Of a DNA stretch of 64,000 nucleotides, positions 36,802 through 47,500 are shown in pieces. Every line of letters begins with the position of its first letter. The first letter of the stretch is position 1. The stretch is from Aureococcus anophagefferens (lineage: Eukaryota > Sar > Pelagophyceae > Pelagomonadales > Pelagomonadaceae), in NCBI RefSeq assembly GCF_000186865.1, contig NW_008705572.1:517384-581383 (forward strand), read 5' to 3'. Both the position numbers and the translations under genes were made by a program. The notes beneath the pieces are model-generated. The model was given only the letters and a program-made list of their open reading frames with translations, ran no database searches and had not been told where the DNA came from.

Positions 36802-38022
36802 ATGCGCGTCTTCCTCGTGTCGGACCTCCACGCCGACTGCAGCCACAACATGCGCTGGTGCGAGAACCTGGAGCGCGAAGCGGACAGCGCGCTCATCGTC
36901 GCCGGCGACGTCGCGACGGATCTCGGCGCCATCGGCCGCTGCCTGAAGGTGCTGCTGGACCGCTACGACGTCGTGTTCTACACGCCGGGCGCGCCGCGGC
37001 GTCGCCGAAGACGCAACCCAAAGAAACGACCGAAACTCTAGGCAACCACGAGCTCTGGCGGTCCTCCGGCTTCGCCGACAGCTTCGCGAAGCTCGACGCG
37101 GTCCTCGCGCTCTGCGCGGACCTCGGCGTGCGCACGGCGCCGGAGCTGCTGCCCTGCGGCGTCTTCATCGTGCCGCTTTTATCGTGGCCCCACGAGGACT
37201 TCGACCGCGAGCCGCCGCTCGCGCTGCCGCCCGGCGAGACGCTGCGGCGGCCCGTCGAGCCCGCCTGCCGCTGCATCAGCGACTACGGCGCGTGCGTCTG
37301 GCCGGGCTTCGAGAACGGGTCGCGCGCGCTCGCGGCGCGCTTCGACGCCATGCAGGACCTCGCGCCGCTCCTGGAGCTGCGGCGGCGGGCCTACCCGACG
37401 GTGCCGCTGATCAGCTTCTCCCACTTCCTGCCGCTCCAGTCGCTCCTGCCCGAGAAGCGGTTCCTGTTCTCGCCGAACCTCGCCAAGGCCGTCGGCAGCG
37501 ACTTCCTCGAGGCCCGCGTGCGCGCGCTCGACGCGGACATCCACTGCTTCGGCCACACGCACTTCTCCTGGGACTCGACGGAAAACGGCACGCGCTACGT
37601 GCAGCACTGCCTCGGCACGCCCGACGAGGCGAAGCGGCGCGAGGCAGCGTCCTGTGGCCGTGACGAGTTTCGAGGGATGTCGACCGGGAAAACGAAGAGA
37701 ACTCGTCACCGACATGCTTGGTAGGCGCGAGGCCTTCCAGGACGGCATCTGGTCGGGCCACGCGCGGCCGCTGTTGTTGTGGGACTCGGAGGGCCCCGTG
37801 CCGCCGCGGGCCCACGAGCCCTACTGGAGCGCGTTCTACGCGACGCGGAAGCGCGAGCCGACGAGCTACCGCATGGCCGAGTACGTGCGGTGCGTCTACT
37901 GCCCCGCCGCGCCCGCGGAGCCCATGCCCGCGCCCCGCGCGTCCGCGGCCGCGCGGGACGAGTCCGCCGCGTCCATGCAGCGGCGCCTCGTGCGCCTCGC
38001 GACGGCGTCGACGAGGGGGTAG
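36802..38022 (+). CDS. Calcineurin-like metallophosphoesterase (three exons, one introner)
   Basis: Exons 36802-36988, 37042-37636 and 37725-38022 give 359 aa. All five metal-binding blocks of the family are present after splicing: SDLH (residues 7-10), AGDVATD (about 34), GNHE (about 62-65, created across intron 1), SFSHF and GHTH with a downstream Trp-Asp (FGHTHFSWDS). A hydrolase acting on a phosphoester or nucleotide is predicted; the substrate is unknown. Intron 1 is a 53-nt GC-AG intron, intron 2 an 80-bp introner. The C-terminal 60 residues are Ala/Pro/Arg-rich. No signal peptide is seen, so it is probably cytosolic. Confidence 0.8.
36989..37041 (+). other. 53-nt GC-AG intron that completes GNHE
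   Basis: The exon ends CCGG, the intron starts GCGCGCCG and ends AACTCTAG, and the next exon starts GCAACCACGAG. This choice gives PGNHELW, the family's invariant motif. A GT donor 12 nt further in would also keep the frame but gives RNHE and destroys the motif. Confidence 0.7.
37645..37724 (+). mobile_element. 80-bp short introner in the phosphoesterase gene
   Basis: Starts CAGCGTCCTGTGGCCGTG and ends CATGCTTGGTAG, with an internal inverted pair GTGACGAGT / ACTCGTCAC. The perfect 8-bp target duplication is GCGCGAGG (37637-37644 and 37725-37732). Intron 37637-37724 (88 nt, 1 mod 3) restores the frame as KRREAFQDG. Confidence 0.9.
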
Positions 38023-38281
38023 TCTAGACTGTCGTCGCTGTCCAGCGACTTCTGGGTCTCGACTCGGAAGGCCGACTGACCCGGCGCGCGCTTTTTTTTC
38101 CGATCGTAGTGGTTAGTGCCCCTCGATCGGCGGCGGGCGCGAGTTTGTCTCGGCCCGCGGTGGAGCGCCGCGGCGGCTTGGCGAGGCCGTCGGCGCGGGG
38201 CAGCGACGTCGCGCTGAGCGCGGCGTCGGGAGCCCGGGGGTACATATCTCTCAGAGGGGGGGGTGGGGAGGAGCGCGTCTG

Positions 38282-38404
38282 CGGCTCGCCGCGGGGCATG
38301 GGCCCGCGGCGCCGTCCGACGCGCCCCCTCCGGCTCGCCGCGGGGCATGGGCCCGCGGCGGCGGGCGCCTCCGTCGGCTCGCCGCGGGGCATGGGCCCGC
38401 GGCG
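38282..38404. repeat. Three direct copies of a 29-bp GC-rich unit
   Basis: The unit cggctcgccgcggggcatgg (continuing gcccgcggc) occurs at about 38282, 38331 and 38375, between the converging phosphoesterase and receptor genes. The gap 38023-38521 holds no clear gene. A minus-strand stretch at 38419-38484 encoding GCKWSDKKCNPPASECKSKK then stop looks coding and could be a small last exon of the receptor or of an unseen gene. Confidence 0.5.
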
Positions 38405-38521
38405 GCGCCGCGGCGCGCCTACTTCTTGCTCTTGCACTCGGAAGCCGGCGGATTGCACTTTTTGTCGGACCACTTGCAGCCCGCCTTGAGTTCGATGCGC
38501 GAGGAGGCACGCACCGTTGAG

Positions 38522-41500
38522 TTAGATGCGCGCGCTCGCCAGCGCCACGTCCGCGCGCTCCACCGCCTCCGCGTCGACGGTGGCCGCGCCGCCGTCGTCG
38601 TTCGCGTCGTCCGCCCGCCGGACCCGACGCCGCAGCCCCGCGACGCAGGAGCGCAACTCGTCGCCGCTAAAGTTCGCGAGGATGATCAGCCAGAGCGCGA
38701 TGAGAAGCGTGGACGCGAGGAGCACGACGAGGAGGCTCGCGAACACCTTGCCCGAGAAGACGCCGTCGTGCTGCTCGAGATTGTCCGTCGCGAACACCAT
38801 CAGCGCGTAGAAGAACACGAGGACGAGCTCCGTCTGCGCGACCTCCGAGACGACCCCGTCGTCCTCCTCGACGTAGGGCTCGTAGTGGCTGAAGACGCGG
38901 TAGGAGATGAGGCTGCCGAGGAGCCCGATGGCGATCTGGGAGATGGAATCGGGCACGAACATGGACAGGCACCCCGTGAGGAAGATGCGGCGGGAGACCT
39001 CGTAGACCATGAACATGAAGCAGCTCGGTTTGAACTCCTCGTAGAGGAACCGCACGCTCTCCAGCGTCGGGTCGTTCGCCCGCGCCTCGAGCTTCTGGAA
39101 CTGGACCATCGATTCCGCGTGCCGCTCGAGCGCCTCGTGGAGGAAGTCCTCGTCCTCCTGGTTCGCCGCGTGGGCGCCCGCTTCGCCGATGGTCCGTCCT
39201 GAAGGCGTTCGAACCGTTTGATGGTCCACGTCGGGGTCCAGCCGCCGCCGCAGCCGCCAGAGCAGGCACGCGAAGCCGAGGGGCACGCCGACGGGGTAGG
39301 CGACGATCGAGAACAGCACGTAGGGCAGCCACGCGTCGTACGTCGGGCTGTCGCAGCTGATCGTCGGGTCGATGCGCATGACGTTGACGCCGTCGCCGTA
39401 GCCGCCGTCGTACTTTGCACACGCGAAATACCGCAGGCAGTACGCGGACGTCGAGGGCACGAGGACGTAGAGCGTGAAGAGGATCCAATACGAAGCCCCG
39501 GAGAGGATCTCGTCCCGCCGCGACCGATCCACGCACGCGTAGCGGATCGCGAATCCGACCGCGATCAAGAGGACGAAGACGACGGGGAGCAGGGTCACGA
39601 AGAGAAGCTTGTCGAAGTAGTCGAAATCTCCGAAGCACTCCGTTTTGGCGAAACTGATGAAGCTCAGATTCACGACGGATCCAAGCTTCAGGGCCTCTTT
39701 GAAGATGGTGGGGAAGCGCACTTGCGGGAGCGACCACGGGATGCTGCACGCGATCTGGTACGTCGCGATGACGATCTTTGCTTTCGTCATGACGTTCTGC
39801 TCCATGGACCGTCCCGACGACTCCTTGTCGTCGGCGCTCTGCGTGTCGCTGCCGGCGGCTTCTCCGTCTTCGTCATCTTCGTAATGCTCCTCGAGCTTTG
39901 CCTTCGCGATATCTTTGACTGCCTCGCCCTGGACGACTTCGCGAATCGCGTCGACCCCGTGACCCAAAACGGTGAAGATGCCAAACTTTCGCATCACGAC
40001 GCCGATGGCCGCGACGACAAATAGGACGGCCAGCACGGTCCCGATGATATTGTCCCCGCTCGCCTTGATCTTGTTGCCGCAGTCCACGCAGCGGTTCGCG
40101 GCCGTGTCGTAGAAGTAGTGCGCCTTGCACGCGCCGCAGAGCGGGCCCTTGTGGCCGCGCGCGCACGAGCTGTTGGCTCCGCCCTTGCACGACTCTTCGA
40201 AGATACATTCGTAGATTGACGTCGCGTCGATCGACGCGCGCCAGAAATTCTTCTTCAGGTCCATCGTCTCCAAGGTCGTGCGCGCGCCCTGGGGACAGTT
40301 CGCGCACGTCTCGACGCCGCCTTCGCACGCGTCGTCGCACTCGACGCAGCACTCCTTGCACGGCAGCGGCTGTCCGTTTCCGTCAAGGAGCTTCTTGTCG
40401 GCGTGCGTGGCGTACTTTCTCGAGTCCCAGTAGTAGGCCTCGCGGCACGCGTCGCAATACGTCTTGCCCTCTTCGAGCGTAGTCGTCGGCGTCTCGCAGA
40501 GCTGACACGAGGACTGGCCGGTGAGATTGCTGTAGTAGCCGAGCGGACACTGTGCGCAAGATGACGCCGCAGCACCCGACGTCGTCCCGACGGGACACGG
40601 CGTCGCGGCCGAGGCGCCCTCGACGGGCACGAACGTGCCGGGCGACGCGAGCTTGCAGCTTGTCTGACCGAGAGCGTCCGAGTACGTCCCGCGCGAACAC
40701 GGCGTGCAGTCGCTCTCGCCGGCGGCGGAAATGGTCCCCGCGGGGCACTCGACGACGAGCGCGTCCGTCGTCGAGCGAGCTTCGGTAACCGCGACCTCCG
40801 TGCTTCCAGTGATGGTCGCCGCGCTCGACGCCTCGTCGATGGCCGCCGACGCGAGCGACGTGCCGGCCGCGCGGTCGTCGAGCGCACTTTGCGCGTCTCC
40901 GGTCGATATCGAAGAGAGCAGCGTGTCCTGGAAGCCATCCTTGAACCGGTCGAGGTCGAGTTCCTCTCCGGGAACGAGGGTGTAGTTCGCGTAGGCGACG
41001 AAGGAGATTTGATCGTGGTTCGCCGCCGTCGCGAGACGACGGCGAGCGGCGAGATGCACGTCCCGCGCTGGCACGTCGTAGACTTCATCCGAGTGAATGC
41101 TTTCCTGGACTGCGGATGCAAAGGCCTGAAGAGCCGCGTGGTCTTCGGGAAAGCGATCCGCGTCCAAGCCCTCGAGCACGAGCGCGGAAGAGATCTCGAC
41201 GGTGACCGTGGAGAGCTCCGCGTTCGTGGAGCCGGCGTCGACGGGTCTGCACGTCGCCGACTCCCGATCGCTGGTTTGCCCATCGGGACACAGCGTGCAG
41301 GAGACCGCGCCGGATCCAGAGTATCGCCCCGCGGGACACGACGACGGCGCGACGGCTCCGTGGACCCACGCGAACTTGCCCGGAGGAGCGGCTTCGCAAG
41401 TGGCGGCCGCCTCGAGGTTCGCGTAGCGGCCGGGCTCGCAGAGCGTGCACGTAGAGGCCTTCGCGCCCGAGTAGGAACCGGGTGGACACTTCGTCTGTTC

Positions 41501-44500
41501 CGAACCGCCCTCCTCCTCGACGACGTAGCCCGCGTCCGCGATGACCGCGGCGAAGGCGCCCGACCGCGGGACGTACGATCCCGCCGGGCTCAAGTCGCAA
41601 GACGTTTGCCCGGCGCCGCTCAGAGTGCCCGCTTTGCAGGGCTCCTGTTGGGACGCGCCGTCTCTGGCGACGTAAGAGCCGGCGTTCGCGAGGACGCACG
41701 ACGTCGAGCCTTCCTCGGCGGCGTAGGAGCCCGCGGGACAGTTCGTACACTTGCTCTCGCCGGGGCGGCTAATCGTGCCCGCCGGGCAAAGCTCTTGCGA
41801 GGTGGCGCCGTCTTCTGAGGTATAGGAGCCCGCGTTCGCGATCGAGCACATCGTCGATCCAACCGCGCTCGCGTATTTGCCGGCCGGGCACTCGTCGCAC
41901 GCGCTCTTGCCGCTCTCCTCGGCGAACGTGCCCGCTTCGCAGAGATCGCACGTCGTAGACCCGGCATCGGACGCGTAGGTGCCGGGCTGACACTGCTCGC
42001 ACTTGCTCTGGCCGACGCCGCTGCGTTCTCCTGGTTCGCAGCGGACTTCTGAGGTCGCGCCCGGCTTCGCGACAAAGCTGCCCGCCGACGCGGCCGTGCA
42101 GGTCGCCGATCCTTGCTTGGAAGCATAAGATCCTTCGGCGCACGGGGTGCACTTTGAGGCCGCGGCGCCTGAATAGCGCCCAGCTTCGCACGGCACCTGT
42201 GCAGAGGCGCCTTCGTCTGCGCAAAAGTAGCCCTCATCCGCGAGCTCGCACGTATCCGCGCCCTCGTCGGCGTATCGACCGGCTTCACAATCCGCGCAGG
42301 ACGTCGCGCCCGAGGCGGAATATTTGCCAGCCTGACACGCCGTCGGCTCCGAGGCGCCGGAGCCTTCCACGTAGAATCCGCCTTTGGAGAGTTGGCACGA
42401 GGTCTTTCCCGACTCGCCCTGATACGCACCGGGCTCGCAGTCGTCGCACGCGAATGAACCGCCGCCCGGCGAGATCTTGCCCGGAGCGCACGGAGTCTGC
42501 GCGGTCGCGCCGGCGTCGGCCACGAATTCGCCCGCGCTGGCTAACTTGCAGACATTCTGACCTTCATCATCGGTGTATGACCCGCGCTCGCACTCGACGC
42601 ACTCGGACGCCCCGCTCGACGAGAACGTGCCCGGGGGACACGACGAGGTCTCGCCGGTGGAAAATCCTCCTGGTGGAGAATCTGTAAATACGGTCGCTGC
42701 GTCCACGCCTTCGGAGCTCATTTCGACGTCGACGGTCGCAGAGCCGAGCGCCGACCCCGAAAGCGACCGCCGCGAGGCCCAAAGCGCGCGCCGTCCCGAA
42801 GAGACCGCCTCCTCAATATTCCGCTGCAGGGTGCCGTCCTCGATCTTGGCGAGGAGGTCGAGCTCAAAGTCTTCGAGAACGAGCTCCTCGGTCGACATGA
42901 GATCTTCGCCGGCCGCCGCCGTGTAGTTCGCTTCGAGCTCGAAATCGATCTTCGCGCTCGAGCCGTTGGCGACGGCGGGGCCCACGGAAGCAATGCCGGC
43001 GCTGTCCACCATGAAGCTGAACAGATCCGCGACCAGCGTCGCCTCGAGAGCCGCCTTCAATTGCGCGTTGGCCACGGCGTCGTCGTTGAATGCGGACGCG
43101 TCGACGCCGTTCAGGGCCAGAGACGACCTGATGGTCATCAGCACGACCTCGGCCGGGGGCGCCCGCTTTCCGGCGTCGACCGTGGTACAAGCCGCCTCGC
43201 CGGCTTTGTTCGTCGTGCCGGCCGGGCACACCGCGCAGTAGCTCGCGGCCGCACCGGAATACCGGCCCGCGGGACACATGGTCTCCGCCGTGGCTCCCGT
43301 CGAAGCCACCATGGTCCCGCCGCTCGAGAGGGCGCAGGACGATTGTCCGCTCTCCGCGGCGAACGTTCCTTCCTCGCAGCGTGTGCACGCGGACGCGCCC
43401 ATGCCGCTGTAGGACCCCGCCGGGCATGGCGTCGCTTCGAACGCGCCGGACGCGCCGACGAAGGAGCCGGCGTTCGACAACTGGCAAGAGGTGCCGCCGC
43501 GCTCGTCCGCGAAGGTCCCGGGCTGGCACGCGTCGCACTCGGTGGCGCCCGAGCCGCTGATCTTGCCGGCATCGCACAGTGTCTGCGTCGAAGCGCCGGT
43601 CTCGTTCACGAAGGAGCCAGCGTCGGCGAGGGCGCAGCTCGACTGCCCGGTCTCGGGTCCGTAGGTACCGACGCCGCACTCGATGCACGGTCCCGAGCCG
43701 GCGCCCTTGAAGGTCCCGACCGGGCACGCGCTGCACTCGCTCGCTCCGGCGGAGCTGCTCGAGTAGCCCGCGGGGCACGACGTGCAGGATGATTCGCCCT
43801 CGCCGCTGAAGGTGCCGATCTCGCAGTCGACGCACTCGCTCGCGCCGGAGCCGGAGAAGCTTCCCGCGGGGCACGATGTCTGCTCGGGGGCGCCAGCCAA
43901 GTCGACGAAGGACCCGCCGTCCGCGAGGGCGCAGCTCGACTGGCCGGTCGCGTCCTGGTACGTCCCGCGCTCGCACTCGTCGCACTCGCTCGCGCCAGAG
44001 CCGGAGAAGCTTCCCGCGGGGCACGCGGTCTGCTCTGAGGCGCCGGTGTCGTTCACGAAGAAGCCGGAATTTGCGAGGAGGCAGCTCGACTGCCCGGTCT
44101 CGGGTCCGAACGTGCCCGCGCCGCACTCGACGCACGGCCCCGAGCCGGCGCCCTTGAAGGTCCCGACCGGGCACGCGCTGCACTCGCTCGCTCCGGCGGC
44201 GCTGCTCGAGAAGCCCGCGGGGCACGACGTGCAGGATGAGTCGCCCTCGGTGCTGTAGGTGCCGACCTCGCACGTCGCGCACGCGGAGCTGGCCGTCGCA
44301 GAATACGTCCCCGCGAAGCAAGCCGTGGACGCCGAGGCGCCCGTGCTGCCGACGAAGCTGCCCGCCTCCGCGAGCTTGCAGTCGCTCGAGCCCTCCTCGT
44401 CCGCGTACTTGGCCGCGGCGCAGTCGAGGCACGGTCCCGAGCCGGCGCCCTTGTACTTGCCGACCGGACACGCCTCGCACTCGCTCGCGCCCTCGGCGTC

Positions 44501-47500
44501 GCTCGAGTACCCGCTCGGGCACAGCGTGCACGTGTCGCTGCCCTCGGTGCTGTAGGTGCCGACCTCGCACGTCGCGCACTCTGAGCTGGCCGTCGCGGCA
44601 TACGACCCCGCGAAGCACGGCGTGGACGCCGAGGCGCCCGTGCTGGCGACGAAGCTGCCCGCCTCCGCGAGCTTGCAGTCGCTCGAGGCCTCCTCGTCCG
44701 CGTACTTGGCCGCGGCGCAGTCGAGGCACGGTCCCGAGCCGGCGCCCTTGTACTTGCCGACCGGACACGCCTCGCACTCGCTCGCGCCCTCGGCGTCGCT
44801 CGAGTACCCGCTCGGGCACAGCGTGCACGTGTCGCTGCCCTCGGTGCTGTAGGTGCCGACCTCGCACGTCGCGCACTCTGAGCTGGCCGTCGCGGCATAC
44901 GACCCCGCGAAGCACGGCGTGGACGCCGAGGCGCCCGTGCTGGCGACGAAGCTGCCCGCCTCCGCGAGCTTGCAGTCGCTCGAGCCCTCCTCGTCCGCGT
45001 ACTTGGCCGCGGCGCAGTCGAGGCACGGTCCCGAGCCGGCGCCCTTGTACTTGCCGACCGGACACGCCTCGCACTCGCTCGCGCCCTCGGCGTCGCTCGA
45101 GTACCCGCTCGGGCACAGCGTGCACGTGTCGCTGCCCTCGGTGCTGTAGGTGCCGACCTCGCACGTCGCGCACTCTGAGCTGGCCGTCGCGGCATACGAC
45201 CCCGCGAAGCACGGCGTGGACGCCGAGGCGCCCGTGCTGGCGACGAAGCTGCCCGCCTCCGCGAGCTTGCAGCTCGACTGGCCCGTCGCGTCCTGGTACG
45301 TCCCGGCCTCGCAGTCGAGGCACTCGCTCGCGCCGGAGCCGGAGAAGCTTCCCGCGGGGCACGCAGTCTGTTCCGAAGCTCCAGTGTTTCCGGCGTAGAA
45401 GCCCTGACCTGCGAGCGCGCAGCTAGACTGACCCGTCAACACCTGGAACGTGCCGGCCGCGCAGTCGTCGCACTTGCCCGAAGCGGAGCCGGAGAATGAG
45501 CCCGCGGGGCATTCGCGTTGCTCCGAGGCGCCCATCGCGTCGACGAAGGACCCGCCGTCCGCGAGCTTGCAGCTCGACTGGCCCGTCGCGTCCTGGTACG
45601 TCCCGGCCTCGCAGTCGATGCACTCGTCCGCGCCGGAGCCGCTGTACTTGCCCGCATCGCACGCGGTCTGCTCCGACGCGCCGTCCGCTTGGACGAAGGA
45701 CCCGCCGTCCGCGAGCGCGCAGCTCGACTGGCCCGTCGCGTCCTGGTACGTCCCGGCCTCGCAGTCGACGCACTCGTCCGCGCCGGAGCCGCTGTACTTG
45801 CCCGCATCGCACGCGGTCTGCTCCGACGCGCCGTCCGCTTGGACGAAGGACCCGCCGTCCGCGAGCGCGCAGCTCGACTGGCCCGTCGCGTCCTGGTACG
45901 TCCCGGCCGCGCAGTCGTCGCACTCGCTCGCGCCGGAGCCGCTGTACTTGCCCGCATCGCACGCGGTCTGCTCCGACGCGCCGTCCGCTTGGACGAAGGA
46001 CCCGGCGTCCGCGAGCGCGCAGCTCGACTGGCCCGTCGCGTCCTGGTACGTCCCGGCCTCGCAGTCGACGCACTCGTCCGCGCCGGAGCCGCTGTACTTG
46101 CCCGCATCGCACGCGGTCTGCTCCGACGCGCCGTCCGCTTGGACGAAGAAGCCGGCGTCCGCGAGCGCGCAGCTCGACTGGCCGGTCTCGCCCTGGTACG
46201 TCCTGACTGTGCAAGTTGAGCACTCGCTCGCGCCGGAGCCGCTGTACTTGCCCGCATCGCACGCGATCTGCTCAGAGGCGCCGATCGCGTCGACGAAGAA
46301 GCCGGCGTCCGCGAGCTTGCAGCTCGATTGACCCGTCAAGTCCTGGTACGTCCCGGCCTCGCAGTCGATGCACTCGTCCGCGCCGGAGCCGCTGTACTTG
46401 CCCGCATCGCACGCGATCTGCTCAGAGGCGCCGATCGCGTCGACGAAGAAGCCGGCGTCCGCGAGCTTGCAGCTCGATTGACCCGTCAAGTCCTGGTACG
46501 TCCCGGCCTCGCAGTCGATGCACTCGCTCGCGCCCGGAGCAGAATACGACCCCGCGGAGCAGCTGGCGCACTCGCTCGCGCCCGCGGCCGAGGACTTGCC
46601 CGCGGCGCACTTCGTACACTGCGGGTCGCCCTCGGCCGAGAAGGTGCCCGCGTCGCACGACGTGCAGTTTGCGATGTTGAAGTAGCCGTCGAAGGTCGCG
46701 GTCTCGACGGTCCCCGCTGGACACGTCCCCTCCGTGCAGCCGCTCCCCGAGAAGACGTCGCCGAAGCACGCGCACGTCCCGGTGCCGCCCCTACCGTCGT
46801 CGCAGGAGCCGCGCGACCGGCCGCTCCCCGCGACGCCGCAGGTGTCCGTGAGGCGCGGCGCGTTGCGGTCTTCGTCACCCCCTTGCGGGCAGGGCTCGCA
46901 CGTGCTCCCGTAGAAACCCGCCTGGCACTCGCCGCACTGCATGACCACGTCGGGCACCTCGTGGTCGAAGCCGCCGAGGCACTGGCAGGACGCTTCGGAG
47001 AAGATGACGGAGGTCAGATCGCAGACGCCCTTGCTACTGCAGGCATTGCCGCCTTGCGTGCAGTAACCGTTCGCGAAGAAGTTGAGGACGCCGTCATCTT
47101 CGCCCACGACGAGGTCGAGGTCGCCGTCGCCGTCGAGGTCGGCGAAAGCGGGCTTGCTGTCGTCACCGATGTCGATGCCGTAGAAGGGGTTCGCGGTGCC
47201 GGTGACGGGCGCGTAGTCTGGCGACGCCGCGGACCCGACGTTCTCGTAGTAGTTGAGGGCGCCGTTGTCTTCGCCCACGACGAGGTCGAGGTCGCCGTCG
47301 CCGTCGAGGTCGGCGAGCGCGGGCGTGCTGCCGCTGACGTCGATGCCGTCGAAGGGGTTTGCGGTGCCGGTCCTGGCCGCGTAGGTCGGCGACGCCGCGG
47401 ACCCGAAGTTCTCGTAGTAGTAGAGGCCGCCCCAGTATTCGCCCACGACGAGGTCGAGGTCGCCGTCGCCGTCGAGGTCGGCGAACGCGGGCGCGCTGCT

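Noticed and set aside
45421..46570. Regular 150-bp repeats as a CRISPR-like array
   Set aside because: There are no short repeat/unique spacer units. The whole unit is conserved and in frame within a receptor gene of a eukaryote.
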